A stretch of DNA of 58,543 bases from Burkholderia dolosa (GCF_902499135.1 NZ_CABVPR010000041.1:1-58543); one strand, 5' to 3'; counted from the stretch's first letter, positions 35,449 to 43,993 are shown. Made by a program: numbers and translations. The notes: a model not told the origin generated them from the letters alone.

Positions 35449-37749
35449 TCACCCGACCCGCCACCAGCGAGGCAGCAGCTCGCGCACTTCGCGGCGCCGG
35501 TAGCGGTCGTCGATCAGGTGCACGACGCCTTCGTCGTGTTCGGTGCGGATCACGCGTCCCGCCGCCTGCACGACCTTCTGCAAGCCCGGATACAGATACA
35601 TGTAGTCGTACCCGTTGCCGAAGCGCGCGTCCATCGCGCGCCGCATCTGCTCGTTGACGTCGTTGACCTGCGGCAGGCCGAGCGTCGCGATGAACGCGCC
35701 GATCAGCCGCTCGCCGACCAGGTCCACGCCTTCCGAGAACGCGCCGCCGAGCACGGCGAACCCGACGCCGCGCCCGCCCGCGTCGAAGCGCGCGAGAAAC
35801 GCGTCGCGCTCGCTTTCGGCCATGCCGGGCGCCTGCGCCCACACCGGCACGTCCGGGTGGCGCGTCTGCATCAGCGCGACGACGCGCGCGAGGTAATCGA
35901 AGCTGCTCAGAAAGCCGAGATAGTTTCCCGGGCGCGCCGCATACTGCGCGGCGATCAGGTCGGCGATCGGCTCGAGCGAACGGTCGCGGTCGCGCCAGCG
36001 TGTCGACACGTGACTCGCGACGCGCACCGTCAGCTGCTCCGCGCGAAACGGCCCGTCGACGTCGAGCCATCGCGTGTCGTCCGGCAGCCCGAGCGTGTCG
36101 CGATGGAAATGGAACGGACTCAGCGTGCCGGAAAACAGCACCGTCGCGCGCGCGGCGTCGTGACGCGGCGCGAGAAAGCCGGCCGGGATCACGTTGCGCA
36201 CGCACAGCGTCGACTGCACGCGGCGCCGGCGAGCGGCCGGCGCGACACCGTCGAGCGCCGGCTGGCGCGGCAACGGTTCGCCGTGCAGCGTCGCATCGAA
36301 GATCGACGCGCTGTCGAACGCGTCGGCGAGCACGCCGAACTGGATCGCGTCGAAGTGAAAGCGCAGCAGTGCGTCGCCGTTCGAGCGCGGCGCGTCGGCC
36401 AGATATTCGCCGATCGCCGCGACGAGGTTTTGCACGGCCGACACGATCGGCCCCGGAATGTCCGGATATGCGGCATAGCGTTCGGCCTGCGCGCGGCCGA
36501 GCGCGCCCCACGCGCGCGCGAGCCGGTCGAACGCCTTGTGCAGCGCGGGCGGCGCCGCTTCGCGCGCGGCGGCGAACGCGAACGGATCGAGCGACGCGCT
36601 GTACATCTTGCGTGCACGGTCCAGCAGGTTGTGTGCTTCGTCGACGAGCACGCCGACCCGCCACTGGTTCTGCTGCGCGAGCGTGTACAGCATCGCGCTG
36701 CCGTCGTAGTAATAGTTGTAGTCGCCGATCACCATGTCGGACCAGCGCGCAAGCTCCTGCGCGAGGTAGTACGGACAGACGTCGTGCGCGAGTGCGGCCG
36801 CGCGCACCGCGTCGCGATCGAGCAGCCCCGCGTCGATCGCCGCGTCGCGGGCGGCCGGCAGCCGGTCGTAGAACCCTTGCGCGAGCGGACACGATTCGCC
36901 GTGGCACGCGCGGTCCGGATGCTCGCACGCCTTGTCGCGCGCGACGAGCTCCAGCACGCGCAGCGGCAGCGCGGACGTGCCGGCGCCGAGCGTCGTCGCC
37001 GCCTCGAGCGCGAGCGCGCGGCCGGGCGTCTTCGCGGTCAGGAAGAACACGTGATCGAGCTCGCCCTCGCCGCACGCCTTCAGCATCGGGAACACGGTGC
37101 CGAGCGTCTTGCCGATGCCGGTCGGCGCCTGCGCGATCAGGCAGCGTTCGTCGCGCGCCGCACGATAGACGGCGACCGCGAGCTCGCGCTGCCCGCTGCG
37201 GAACCGTCCGTGCGGAAACGTCAGCGCGCGCAGCGCCGCGTCGCGCGCCGCGCGATGCGCGGTCTCGCGCTCGGCCCACCCGACGAAGCACGCGCACTGT
37301 TCGGCGAAGAACGCGGCGAGCGCATCTGCGCTCAGCGTTTCGGTCAGCACGGTCTCGCGCTCGGACACGATGTCGAAATACACGAGCGCGACGTCGATCT
37401 CGGCCAAACCGCGCGCGACGCACATCAGGTGCGCATACACCTTCGCCTGCGCCCAGTGCAGCGCGCGATGGTTGTCCGGCATCGCGTCGAGGCTGCCGCG
37501 ATAAGTCTTGATCTCTTCTAGCCGGTTCGACACCGGATCGTAGCCGTCCGCGCGGCCGCGCACGGTCAGCGTGCGCCACGTGCCGCTCAGCGGAATCTCG
37601 GTTTCGTAGCGCGCGCCGCGATTCGACGTGACCGCGCCGTGGCCCGCGATGCCTTCGAGCGCGGTCGGCGCGGGCGTGAAGCGCAGGTCGAGGTCGCCGC
37701 GCCGCGCGGTGAACTCGCACATCGCGCGTACTGCGACGACGTAGGTCAT
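35449..37749 (-). CDS. XPD/DinG-type helicase with N-terminal RecB-like nuclease motifs
   Basis: A 766-residue SF2 helicase. Walker A QAPTGIGKTLGTVFP (about 205-219) and the DEAH box VLVDEAHNLLDRA (about 365) are clear. Four cysteines for an Fe-S cluster fall between them (CEHPDRACHGESC about 275-290, DVCPYYLA about 330), as in XPD, Rad3 and DinG. Helicase C-terminal motifs include TVLFSGTLSPF, GVGFAVLGGAFSEGVDL and VVQAAGRVIRTEHDEG. Ahead of this, residues about 60-110 carry a PD-(D/E)XK pattern: G65-R-A-D68, E79-I-K81 and Q101-x3-Y105, the RecB/Dna2-type nuclease signature. The ATG at 37749 overlaps the stop of the FAN1-like gene (ATGA), so both form one operon behind a LexA box. It should unwind 5'-3' on branched DNA; nuclease activity is inferred. 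Confidence 0.9.
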   Translation of the reverse strand: MTYVVAVRAMCEFTARRGDLDLRFTPAPTALEGIAGHGAVTSNRGARYETEIPLSGTWRTLTVRGRADGYDPVSNRLEEIKTYRGSLDAMPDNHRALHWAQAKVYAHLMCVARGLAEIDVALVYFDIVSERETVLTETLSADALAAFFAEQCACFVGWAERETAHRAARDAALRALTFPHGRFRSGQRELAVAVYRAARDERCLIAQAPTGIGKTLGTVFPMLKACGEGELDHVFFLTAKTPGRALALEAATTLGAGTSALPLRVLELVARDKACEHPDRACHGESCPLAQGFYDRLPAARDAAIDAGLLDRDAVRAAALAHDVCPYYLAQELARWSDMVIGDYNYYYDGSAMLYTLAQQNQWRVGVLVDEAHNLLDRARKMYSASLDPFAFAAAREAAPPALHKAFDRLARAWGALGRAQAERYAAYPDIPGPIVSAVQNLVAAIGEYLADAPRSNGDALLRFHFDAIQFGVLADAFDSASIFDATLHGEPLPRQPALDGVAPAARRRRVQSTLCVRNVIPAGFLAPRHDAARATVLFSGTLSPFHFHRDTLGLPDDTRWLDVDGPFRAEQLTVRVASHVSTRWRDRDRSLEPIADLIAAQYAARPGNYLGFLSSFDYLARVVALMQTRHPDVPVWAQAPGMAESERDAFLARFDAGGRGVGFAVLGGAFSEGVDLVGERLIGAFIATLGLPQVNDVNEQMRRAMDARFGNGYDYMYLYPGLQKVVQAAGRVIRTEHDEGVVHLIDDRYRRREVRELLPRWWRVG

Positions 37750-39440
37750 GCGGACAGTCCCGCCGTTTCCGCGCGCGCGACGTCCGCGCCGGCCCATTCG
37801 ACGTCGACGACACGCACCGGCATCCCGTGCGCGCGGCAGTACGCGAGCCAGCGCGTCTGATTGTCCTGCAGCCGGTCGCCGGGCCCTTTCACTTCGATCA
37901 GCTCGTAGCGCCGCTCGTCCGGCCAGAAGCGCACGAGATCCGGCAGCCCCGACCGGTTGCTGCGAACGTCGGCGAGCAGCCGCTCGAACCACAGCCGCAG
38001 ATGCGCGGCCGGCAGGCACGCCAGCGCTTCGTCGAGCAGTTGCTCGCTCAACACGCCCCAGAACACGAACGGCGACTGCAGCCCCGTCTTCGTCGCGTAA
38101 TGCCGGCGAATCGTGTCGCGATACGCGTCCGACTCGAGCTGCGCGAAGCACGCGGCGAACGCCTGCGCGCGACGCGCGGCGAAATCGGGCGCATGCAGGT
38201 CGGCCGGCCCGCGCTGGAACGGATGGAAGAACGCGCCGGGCACGGCCGCGAACACGGGCTCCCAGCACAGCAGCCCGAACAGCGAATTGATCAGCGTGTT
38301 CTCGACGTAGTGAACCGACACGCCCGGCTCGGCGAGATGATCGCGTACCGCGAATTCGACGCTGACGAATGCGTGCGGACGCGCGAGCACGAGCGTCTCG
38401 CGCGGCACGTCGGGCGCCGCGGCCGCGCGTTCGGCCCGGTGGCCGGCGCGGCGCAGCAGGCGCGGCAGCATGCGCTCGACGCGCTGGCGCTCTTCGTCGC
38501 TCTCGAAGCTGCCGCGCGCGTCGAGCGCCAGCGCGAGCGCATCGTCGTCGCGCCCGCAGCGCTCGAGCACGCGGATGCGCCGATGGCGGCTGCCGGGCCA
38601 CGCGCTGCGCGCATACGCATCGAGCGCGGCCGGCCAGTCGGCACGCCGCTCGCACGCCTGCCCGAGCGTGAACAGCAGCTTTGCACGGCGCGTCTGCAGC
38701 CACGGCTGTGTACAGGTCACCGCGTCGATCGCGTGCAGCAGCGCATCGAACGGCTGGTCGTCGGGCCATGCGTCGAGCGCTTCGCGGCATGCGTTCAGCG
38801 CGAGATACGCGTCGACGTCGCCGCGCTGCTGGAACGCGCGCGACGACGGCGCAAACGGCACGCTTTCGTACTGGAACACGCCGAGATCGGCGAGCACGAA
38901 TTCGCTCCAGTCCTGATGGAGATTGCCGAAGAACATCAGCCGCAGCCGGTCGCACAGCGCGCCGACCGTTACGCGCAACACGCGGTCGGCAGCGCCCGCG
39001 CACCACGCATCGAGCGGCTGCGCGACGTCGTGCGCGGGGCGCAGCCGTTCGAGCCAGTCGAGCTTGCGCTCGCCCGCATGCGCGGCCAGCGACGGAAAGA
39101 TCGTCAGCAGCTCGGCCTTGGTCGACAGCGCGAACAGTTCGTCGAGCGTCAGTGCGGGCGCCGGATCGACCCAGCCGAGCTCGACGAGCGGCGCGGCGGC
39201 CGTGACCGGGCAGCCGATCTCGTCATAAACGAGCTTGCTCGCGCGGAAGTCCGGCCCGCTGCGCATCAGCATCCGCACGAGCAGCGCGCGCGACGCCTGC
39301 GGCAGTTGCGCGAAATGCAGGAGGAACCCGTGCTCGGCTGCGTCGAGCAGATCGTCGTAACGCTCGGCGAGCCACGCGAGCGCGCGCTCGAAATTGGTCA
39401 GGTAGTAGAACGCCGGGGGCGGCGGCGGAGATGGCGTCAC
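37746..39440 (-). CDS. FAN1-like VRR-NUC structure-specific nuclease
   Basis: A 564-residue protein, close in length to Pseudomonas FAN1. The N-terminal part (FYYLTNFERALAWLAERYDDLLDAAE, then LRMLMRSGPDFRASKLVYDEIG) matches the FAN1 winged-helix/SAP region; a TPR-rich middle follows (about 230-330). The C-terminal segment VENTLINSLFGLLCWEPVF and the VRR-NUC domain (about 460-555) carry the catalytic PD-(D/E)XK set: Asp in GLPDLVRFWPDERR, Glu-x-Lys in YELIEVKGPGDRLQDNQ. FAN1 removes interstrand crosslinks by cutting every few bases from a 5' flap. The start is a GTG at 39440, 13 bp downstream of a perfect LexA box. It is translationally coupled to the helicase gene. Confidence 0.9.
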   Translation of the reverse strand: MTPSPPPPPAFYYLTNFERALAWLAERYDDLLDAAEHGFLLHFAQLPQASRALLVRMLMRSGPDFRASKLVYDEIGCPVTAAAPLVELGWVDPAPALTLDELFALSTKAELLTIFPSLAAHAGERKLDWLERLRPAHDVAQPLDAWCAGAADRVLRVTVGALCDRLRLMFFGNLHQDWSEFVLADLGVFQYESVPFAPSSRAFQQRGDVDAYLALNACREALDAWPDDQPFDALLHAIDAVTCTQPWLQTRRAKLLFTLGQACERRADWPAALDAYARSAWPGSRHRRIRVLERCGRDDDALALALDARGSFESDEERQRVERMLPRLLRRAGHRAERAAAAPDVPRETLVLARPHAFVSVEFAVRDHLAEPGVSVHYVENTLINSLFGLLCWEPVFAAVPGAFFHPFQRGPADLHAPDFAARRAQAFAACFAQLESDAYRDTIRRHYATKTGLQSPFVFWGVLSEQLLDEALACLPAAHLRLWFERLLADVRSNRSGLPDLVRFWPDERRYELIEVKGPGDRLQDNQTRWLAYCRAHGMPVRVVDVEWAGADVARAETAGLSA

Positions 39441-39452
39441 GGGGATCGATCA

Positions 39453-39468
39453 CTGTACGTTTGTACAG
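39453..39468. promoter_or_regulatory. LexA (SOS) box
   Basis: CTGTACGTTTGTACAG fits CTGT-N8-ACAG exactly, and its outer six bases on each side are a perfect inverted repeat (CTGTAC/GTACAG). On the minus strand it follows an extended -10-like TGCTATGAT (39475-39483), so bound LexA would overlap the transcription start. It lies just upstream of the nuclease-helicase operon. Confidence 0.85.
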
Positions 39469-39533
39469 GTCGGAATCATAGCAAATGTGACGGCCGGCGC
39501 CGCGCGCCGCCTGCAGCGGTAGCCGCGGGCCGG

Positions 39534-40415
39534 TCAGAACTGGTAGTTCACCGACATGTCGAACACGCCGTTCGTCGACTGCTGCGTGATCGGGCTGCGC
39601 GCCGCGCGGCCGACAAGCTGTTCGACCGCGCCGTCCACCGTCACGAACCAGTGCTTGTTCACGAACCACACCATCGTGACGCCCGCGCCGACCGACTTGA
39701 TCCCCGCACGCGACGAATAGGCGGGCAGCCCGGAGCGCGCGGCGGCGCCCTGGTTCACGCCGAACCAGCTGTTCATGTAGCGCGAATCGGCGAACGACAC
39801 CGTCGGCCCGGCGAACCAGAAGAAGTGCTCGTTGCTGCCCGGCATCGGCATGTACGCGGAGAAATCGCCGACCCAGCCGTTCGAGCCGCCGATGCTGCGC
39901 CGGACGTCCGCGCGCAGCACGAGCGGGAAGTCCTTCGACACCACGTAGTCGGCGGCGAGCTTCATCACGGGCGCCGCGTTGATGTTGTCGAGTCCGTTCA
40001 GGTGGCCGAGATCGTCGGCGGAACGGCGTCCGAGGTCGTAGCCGACCGACAGGCTCACGCGCCAGTTCGGGCCGCGCAGCACGTTCGCGCCGAGGCCGTC
40101 GCCGGTCGACAGGAAGAACAGGTCGCGATAGCGGACGTCGAGGTTGGGCCCGCCCCTCACGCGATAGCGGTCGGAGCCCGGATAGCGCGGCTGCAGCGTC
40201 GTCGCCGCGCCGACGCTCACCTGCCACGTCGGCGGCGGATTCGGCTGGAACAGCTTCTGCAGCGGCACGCCCGCCGAGTATTGCCACTCGCCGAGCGGCG
40301 ATGGCGTCTGGGCCGACGCATCCCGGGCGCCGGCGGCCGCGAGCGCGGCGAATGCCGACAGGCCGGATACGAGCCGGCGTGCGCGGGGTGACAGCAACGG
40401 GCGGGCAACGGTCAT
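39534..40415 (-). CDS. MipA/OmpV-family outer-membrane protein
   Basis: A 293-residue outer-membrane beta-barrel protein. The signal peptide (basic start, then LVSGLSAFAALAAAGARDASA) is cleaved near residue 36. The mature part alternates amphipathic strands: WQVSVGAATTLQPRYPGSDRYRVRGGPNLDVRYRDLFFLSTGDGLG, GYDLGRRSADDLGHLNGLDNINAAPVMKLAADY, and a final aromatic residue in the typical terminal strand SVNYQF. This matches MipA/OmpV scaffolding or porin-like proteins. The ATG at 40415 has GGAGA 12 nt upstream; ATG 40430 is an alternative without a ribosome site. Specific function is unknown. Confidence 0.85.
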   Translation of the reverse strand: MTVARPLLSPRARRLVSGLSAFAALAAAGARDASAQTPSPLGEWQYSAGVPLQKLFQPNPPPTWQVSVGAATTLQPRYPGSDRYRVRGGPNLDVRYRDLFFLSTGDGLGANVLRGPNWRVSLSVGYDLGRRSADDLGHLNGLDNINAAPVMKLAADYVVSKDFPLVLRADVRRSIGGSNGWVGDFSAYMPMPGSNEHFFWFAGPTVSFADSRYMNSWFGVNQGAAARSGLPAYSSRAGIKSVGAGVTMVWFVNKHWFVTVDGAVEQLVGRAARSPITQQSTNGVFDMSVNYQF

Positions 40416-40620
40416 CAAGGCGATCTCCATCAGTTTGCGTGAAACGACCCTGAGCAACGGCGTACGACGCGCTTCGCCGCAACGGCGGTCGGCCTGCGGC
40501 GCGAACGTAGCGGACGCTGAATTAACGGACATCCTACGCGACACGCGCGTAGCAGCAAAGCGCCCGCGGTACGCGGGCACTTTGCCGAATTCCGGCACAG
40601 GCCGGCGAATGGTTGCGTAA

Positions 40621-40932
40621 TCAGAAACGCTCGACGTGGTAATCACCGGCGAGCGCGGCCGGGCTGCGGTTCGACATCATGCGTGCGAACCCGTCGCCGA
40701 GCCGTCCGAGCGCGAGCTGCTTCTGGCTCGCGTCCCAATGGGTATAGGCGTCGTAAGCGGAATCGTCGAACGAGACGGTAACGGCAGCCGGCCGGCCGCT
40801 CGCACGAAAGCCGATCTGCAGCACGCCGCCCGGCAATTCCTCGATGCGATAGCGCAGCGAACGCGATTCGAAATAGCGGCCCAGCACCTGGGCGATCGCG
40901 CGCTTGTCCGGCGATTGCACATGGATGTCCAT
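40621..40932 (-). CDS. Conserved hypothetical small protein
   Basis: A 103-residue protein with no signal or membrane segment, starting MDIHVQSPDKRAIAQVLGRYFESRSLRYRIEELPGG. The pattern, two strand-helix units with a central beta stretch (VLQIGFRASGRPAAVTVSFDD), suggests a small alpha-beta fold. I do not recognise the family. The start is well supported by GGAGGACC 6 nt upstream. It lies at the head of a set of small stress-type genes, which hints at but does not show a stress role. Confidence 0.7.
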   Translation of the reverse strand: MDIHVQSPDKRAIAQVLGRYFESRSLRYRIEELPGGVLQIGFRASGRPAAVTVSFDDSAYDAYTHWDASQKQLALGRLGDGFARMMSNRSPAALAGDYHVERF

Positions 40933-41141
40933 GACGGTCCTCCTTTCGGTGTTCGCGCGGCCGGCCGCGATGCACCGTCGCCGCCCGGCATCCGCATCGG
41001 CGGCGGCTGCGACGGCGGGTCGCCGTGCGGCGACTGGTCGGGCACGGGCGGATCGAACGGATCGTCGTGCTCCGGAGGGGTCGGCTCGGGGTCGACGTCG
41101 GGTGTCGGCTCGGGACGGTGCAGCATGGATCGCGTATTCAT
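40677..41141 (-). CDS. Proline-rich small protein overlapping the next gene
   Basis: The reading frame opens with a good ribosome site (AGGAGTGAC) and encodes an acidic, proline-rich N-terminal part of about 50 residues (MNTRSMLHRPEPTPDVDPEP, then EHDDPFDPPVPDQSPHGDPP). The stop comes only at 40677, well inside the following gene in another frame. The C-terminal 85 residues are basic and look like out-of-frame translation. Either the natural protein was shorter and has lost its stop, or the two genes really overlap by 256 bp. Function unknown. Confidence 0.4.
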   Translation of the reverse strand: MNTRSMLHRPEPTPDVDPEPTPPEHDDPFDPPVPDQSPHGDPPSQPPPMRMPGGDGASRPAARTPKGGPSWTSMCNRRTSARSPRCWAAISNRVRCAIASRNCRAACCRSAFVRAAGRLPLPSRSTIPLTTPIPIGTRARSSSRSDGSATGSHA

Positions 41142-41240
41142 GTCACTCCTGCGCGACGGCTCGCGCGTGTCGATGGCGCGGCCACCGTCGCAAACGCCGT
41201 GCCTGCCCGGCGCGACGACGTGCTGCTCGCCTCGCGTGGC

Positions 41241-41540
41241 TCAGTCGTCGTACGCGGCCATCACGAGCCACATGCTGCGTCCGTCCGACGTCAGCCGCAC
41301 CGCGAGCGCGAAGGTGTCGGACGGCTTGCAGTGCTCGACGAGCGCGCGCTGCGCGCGCTCCGGGCCGTCGTAGACGGTGTCGTTCAGTTGCCGCACGTCG
41401 TCCTTGCCGGCGAACATGCGCCGCTCCGGCCGATAGACGAGCGATTCGCGCTTCCATGTCTGGAAGCGCGCGCGCACGTGCGCGAAGTCGCCGCCGCACA
41501 CGTTCGCGTCGTAACGTATTCTTTCCGAGGATGCATTCAT
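41241..41540 (-). CDS. Conserved hypothetical small protein
   Basis: A 99-residue soluble protein beginning MNASSERIRYDANVCGGDFAHVRARFQTWKRESLVY and containing FAGKDDVRQLNDTVYDGPERAQRALVEHC followed by two strands (TFALAVRL, MWLVMAAYDD). No family recognised. The start at 41540 was chosen over a longer upstream reading because the region before it is low-complexity. It is one of several minus-strand small genes in this stress-type neighbourhood. Confidence 0.65.
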   Translation of the reverse strand: MNASSERIRYDANVCGGDFAHVRARFQTWKRESLVYRPERRMFAGKDDVRQLNDTVYDGPERAQRALVEHCKPSDTFALAVRLTSDGRSMWLVMAAYDD

Positions 41541-41679
41541 CGCGATTTCCGGTTGTCCACGCCGACGGCTCGCGGATCGCCCGACCGTTGCGCCTGCCTC
41601 GCCGGCGGGCAAGCACCATGCCGTCGGTGCCGTACGGGTACGGCGCTTGCGTCCGTCCATACCCATAGGAGGTTCGACC

Positions 41680-41928
41680 ATGACCGCTCACGTTACCGGC
41701 CGCCGCGATGCCGTGTCGCCGGCTGCCGAATCGCTCCGGCTCGCACCGTCGCGCAAGCCGTCTGCCGACAAGACGGAACAACGCATCGACGAAGGGCTGG
41801 AGGAGACGTTTCCGGCCAGCGACCCGCCCGCCGTCGGCGGCGGATCCCGCATCGACCCCGCGAAGCCGTCCGGCGATCGCGACCGCCGCGCGCCGGACGT
41901 CCCACCACCGCCCCGCGATCACGGCTAA
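41680..41928 (+). CDS. Small protein with EETFPASDPPA motif
   Basis: An 82-residue polar, probably disordered protein preceded by a strong ribosome site (ATAGGAGGTTCGACC). It contains DKTEQRIDEGLEETFPASDPPA. The core DEALEETFPASDPP motif recurs in many short uncharacterised proteins of Burkholderia and other proteobacteria, often in stress gene neighbourhoods. The rest is Pro, Arg and Asp-rich. Function unknown. Confidence 0.75.
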   Translation: MTAHVTGRRDAVSPAAESLRLAPSRKPSADKTEQRIDEGLEETFPASDPPAVGGGSRIDPAKPSGDRDRRAPDVPPPPRDHG

Positions 41929-41992
41929 GCGGCGGCAGCCGGCTCGGGTGCGCGGCGGCGTACCGCCGGACCGGCGAGAACCGGAGCAACTG

Positions 41993-42112
41993 ATGAAACG
42001 GATGGAACGTGCATGGCACGAAGTCAGCGGCGCCGCCGGCGTCGCGGCGCTGGCAGCCATCGAGAGCGCCGTGGTGCTCGCGATCGTCGCGATGACCGGC
42101 GTCGGCCACTGA
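41993..42112 (+). CDS. Small single-pass membrane protein
   Basis: A 39-residue protein, MKRMERAWHEVSGAAGVAAL followed by AAIESAVVLAIVAMTGVGH. It forms one hydrophobic helix of about 20 residues after a short charged N terminus. GGAG lies 8 nt upstream of the ATG. Too short for family assignment; support is the ribosome site and the membrane helix. Confidence 0.5.
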   Translation: MKRMERAWHEVSGAAGVAALAAIESAVVLAIVAMTGVGH

Positions 42113-42264
42113 TCGACGTCGCACACTGCCCGTCGCCGCCGTGGAAGATGTACAAGCGAGCTGGCAAATTTCTCCGTGCCCGTCGCGGTGAGCGGGCAGT
42201 GTCTACCGATTGCATGCGGCACGGCGTCTGCCGCCGGGTCGCTCCGCTCACGAAGGAGGCCTTC

Positions 42265-42696
42265 ATGTATCGCGTCAACGAGATCATGTCGCGCGACGTC
42301 GTCTGCGTCGCCCCGACCGACACGATTCGCCATGCGGCGCAGCTGATGCAGCGCTTCGACATCGGCGTGCTGCCCGTCTGCGACGGCGGCAAGCTCGTCG
42401 CGATCGTGACTGACCGCGATCTCGCGGTGCGTGCGCTGTCGCACGGGCATTCACCCGACACGCCGGTGCAGGCGGTTGCATCGGCGCCCGTGCAGTGGTG
42501 CATCGAGGACGACGGCGTCGGCGACGTCCAGCAGCGGATGGCCGACGTGCAACTGCACCGGATGCCGGTGCTGGATCGCAACCGGCACGTCGTCGGCATC
42601 GTGTCGCTCGGCGACATCGCGACGCGCGCAGGCGGCCCCGCCCGCGACGAACTGGCCAATACGCTCGAGGACGTGTCGCTGCCGCGCCGCAGGTGA
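42265..42696 (+). CDS. CBS-pair domain protein
   Basis: A 143-residue protein made of two CBS motifs (about 8-60: VNEIMSRDVVCVAPTDTIRHAAQLMQRFDIGVLPVCDGGKLVAIVTDRDLAVRA; about 75-128: DDGVGDVQQRMADVQLHRMPVLDRNRHVVGIVSLGDIA). Such stand-alone pairs bind adenosine nucleotides and sense energy state or regulate partner proteins. GAAGGAGG gives a strong start at 42265. It is followed on the same strand by the PRC-barrel gene. Confidence 0.92.
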   Translation: MYRVNEIMSRDVVCVAPTDTIRHAAQLMQRFDIGVLPVCDGGKLVAIVTDRDLAVRALSHGHSPDTPVQAVASAPVQWCIEDDGVGDVQQRMADVQLHRMPVLDRNRHVVGIVSLGDIATRAGGPARDELANTLEDVSLPRRR

Positions 42697-42802
42697 GCGC
42701 GGCACGCGCGATGGATTCGCGGCGCCGCCGCATGCGTCCCGCGCCGCCCGTGCGTTGCGCGGGCGGCCGCGCCGGCATGCCGCTTCGACGACGAGGTGAT
42801 CG

Positions 42803-43303
42803 ATGACTACGGACAAACCGCCGCGCGCGAGCGCGCGCATCGCCGGCAGCAGCGGCCGCTCGGGCCGCGGGCCGGGGCCCGACGTGATGGCCGCGAGCAC
42901 GCTCGAAGGCGATCGTGTGCTGACGGCCGAAGGCCACGATATCGGCAAGGTGACGGACATCATGCTCGACGTGCGGTCCGGCCGCATCGCGTACGCGGTC
43001 GTCGCGTCGGGCGGTTTTCTCGGGATCGGCGACAAGCTGCTCGCGGTGCCGTGGAGCGCGCTCACGCTCGACGTCGAGCGCAAGTGCTTCGTCCTGCCCG
43101 TGCCGACGGAGCGCGTGCGCGAAGCGCCCGGTTTCGCGAAGGACCGCTGGCCCGCGATGGCCGATCCGTCGTGGGCCGAGGCCGTCCATGCGTACTACGG
43201 CCGTTCGCCGTACTGGCTGATCGAAGAAGGCGAAACGGCGATCGATTCGCCGCCGTACGAGGCGTCGCCCGGCGGCCCCGAGGACGACACGCGTCGTCAC
43301 TGA
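42803..43303 (+). CDS. PRC-barrel domain protein
   Basis: A 166-residue soluble protein. A disordered N-terminal 28 residues precede one PRC-barrel domain (about 32-105): STLEGDRVLTAEGHDIGKVTDIMLDVRSGRIAYAVVASGGFLGIGDKLLAVPWSALTLD. The C-terminal part has the common trailing motif SWAEAVHAYYGRSPYW seen in stress-type PRC proteins. Known relatives associate with stress tolerance, but the biochemical role is not established. ACGAGGTG is the ribosome site. Confidence 0.88.
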   Translation: MTTDKPPRASARIAGSSGRSGRGPGPDVMAASTLEGDRVLTAEGHDIGKVTDIMLDVRSGRIAYAVVASGGFLGIGDKLLAVPWSALTLDVERKCFVLPVPTERVREAPGFAKDRWPAMADPSWAEAVHAYYGRSPYWLIEEGETAIDSPPYEASPGGPEDDTRRH

Positions 43304-43324
43304 CCAGCCTCGCGCGTCGCGCGT

Positions 43325-43993
43325 TCAGCGCGCCGCGTCGATCTTCTTCGCGAGCTGCCGCGCGGCGGCCAGATGCGCTTTCAGCGCGGGCAGCGCGTCG
43401 GCTGCGAACGCGCGCAACTGCGGATCGCGGCCGGTCCGCGCTTCCTCTTCATAGATCCGTACCGCTTCTTCGTGCGCGCGCGTGCCGGCCAACGCCACGT
43501 ACGCAGTGTCGAAAGCGCGCCCCTGCTGCGCGCGCAGCGCGGTCACCGCCGGATCGACGAGCATCCGCGTCTGGACCGGCACGCCCTTCCGGGCACCGAG
43601 CCGCCGCAGTTCATCGACGATGCGGCCGTGCTCGTCGAGCATTCGCCGCGCGAACGCTTTCACGTCCGGATGCGTCGAGCGATCGAGCGCGAGCTGGCTC
43701 GCCTGCAGTTCCGTTTTGCCGATCATGCTTGCCTTGTCGACGAACTCGGCGTCGATGCCGGTCGGCCGTCGCGCGATGTCCTCGTCGGCGGTGTCGCCGG
43801 GACGCACGACACCCGGCGCGACCTGCGCAGACGAAGCTGACGACGCCGACGAAGCGGGCGTCGCTTCCGCGTGCGCCGGCGCGCAGATGAGCGTGCCGAC
43901 GATCGCGGCCATCGCGACCTTCGTCAGCGTCCGGGCGGCGCGCACCCGACTTGCGTGCCGACGCCCGCTACTGCGCTTCCCTTTTTCATTCAT
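43325..43993 (-). CDS. DUF4142 periplasmic protein
   Basis: A 222-residue exported protein. After an Arg/Lys-rich start, a signal segment (VAMAAIVGTLICAPAHA) precedes an Ala/Ser linker. A DUF4142 four-helix domain follows (about 75-220) with FVDKASMIGKTELQASQLALDRSTHPDVKAFARRMLDEHGRIVDELRRLGARKG and YVALAGTRAHEEAVRIYEEEA. The helices form a ferritin-like bundle, but no clear di-metal ligand set is visible. DUF4142 proteins are common beside stress genes. The ATG at 43993 was chosen to begin the signal region. Confidence 0.85.
   Translation of the reverse strand: MNEKGKRSSGRRHASRVRAARTLTKVAMAAIVGTLICAPAHAEATPASSASSASSAQVAPGVVRPGDTADEDIARRPTGIDAEFVDKASMIGKTELQASQLALDRSTHPDVKAFARRMLDEHGRIVDELRRLGARKGVPVQTRMLVDPAVTALRAQQGRAFDTAYVALAGTRAHEEAVRIYEEEARTGRDPQLRAFAADALPALKAHLAAARQLAKKIDAAR

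Noticed and set aside
41708-42112. 134-codon frame ending in the 39-residue membrane protein
   Set aside because: The first 95 codons overlap the EETFPASDPPA gene out of frame; only the internal ATG at 41993 with a GGAG site is plausible.
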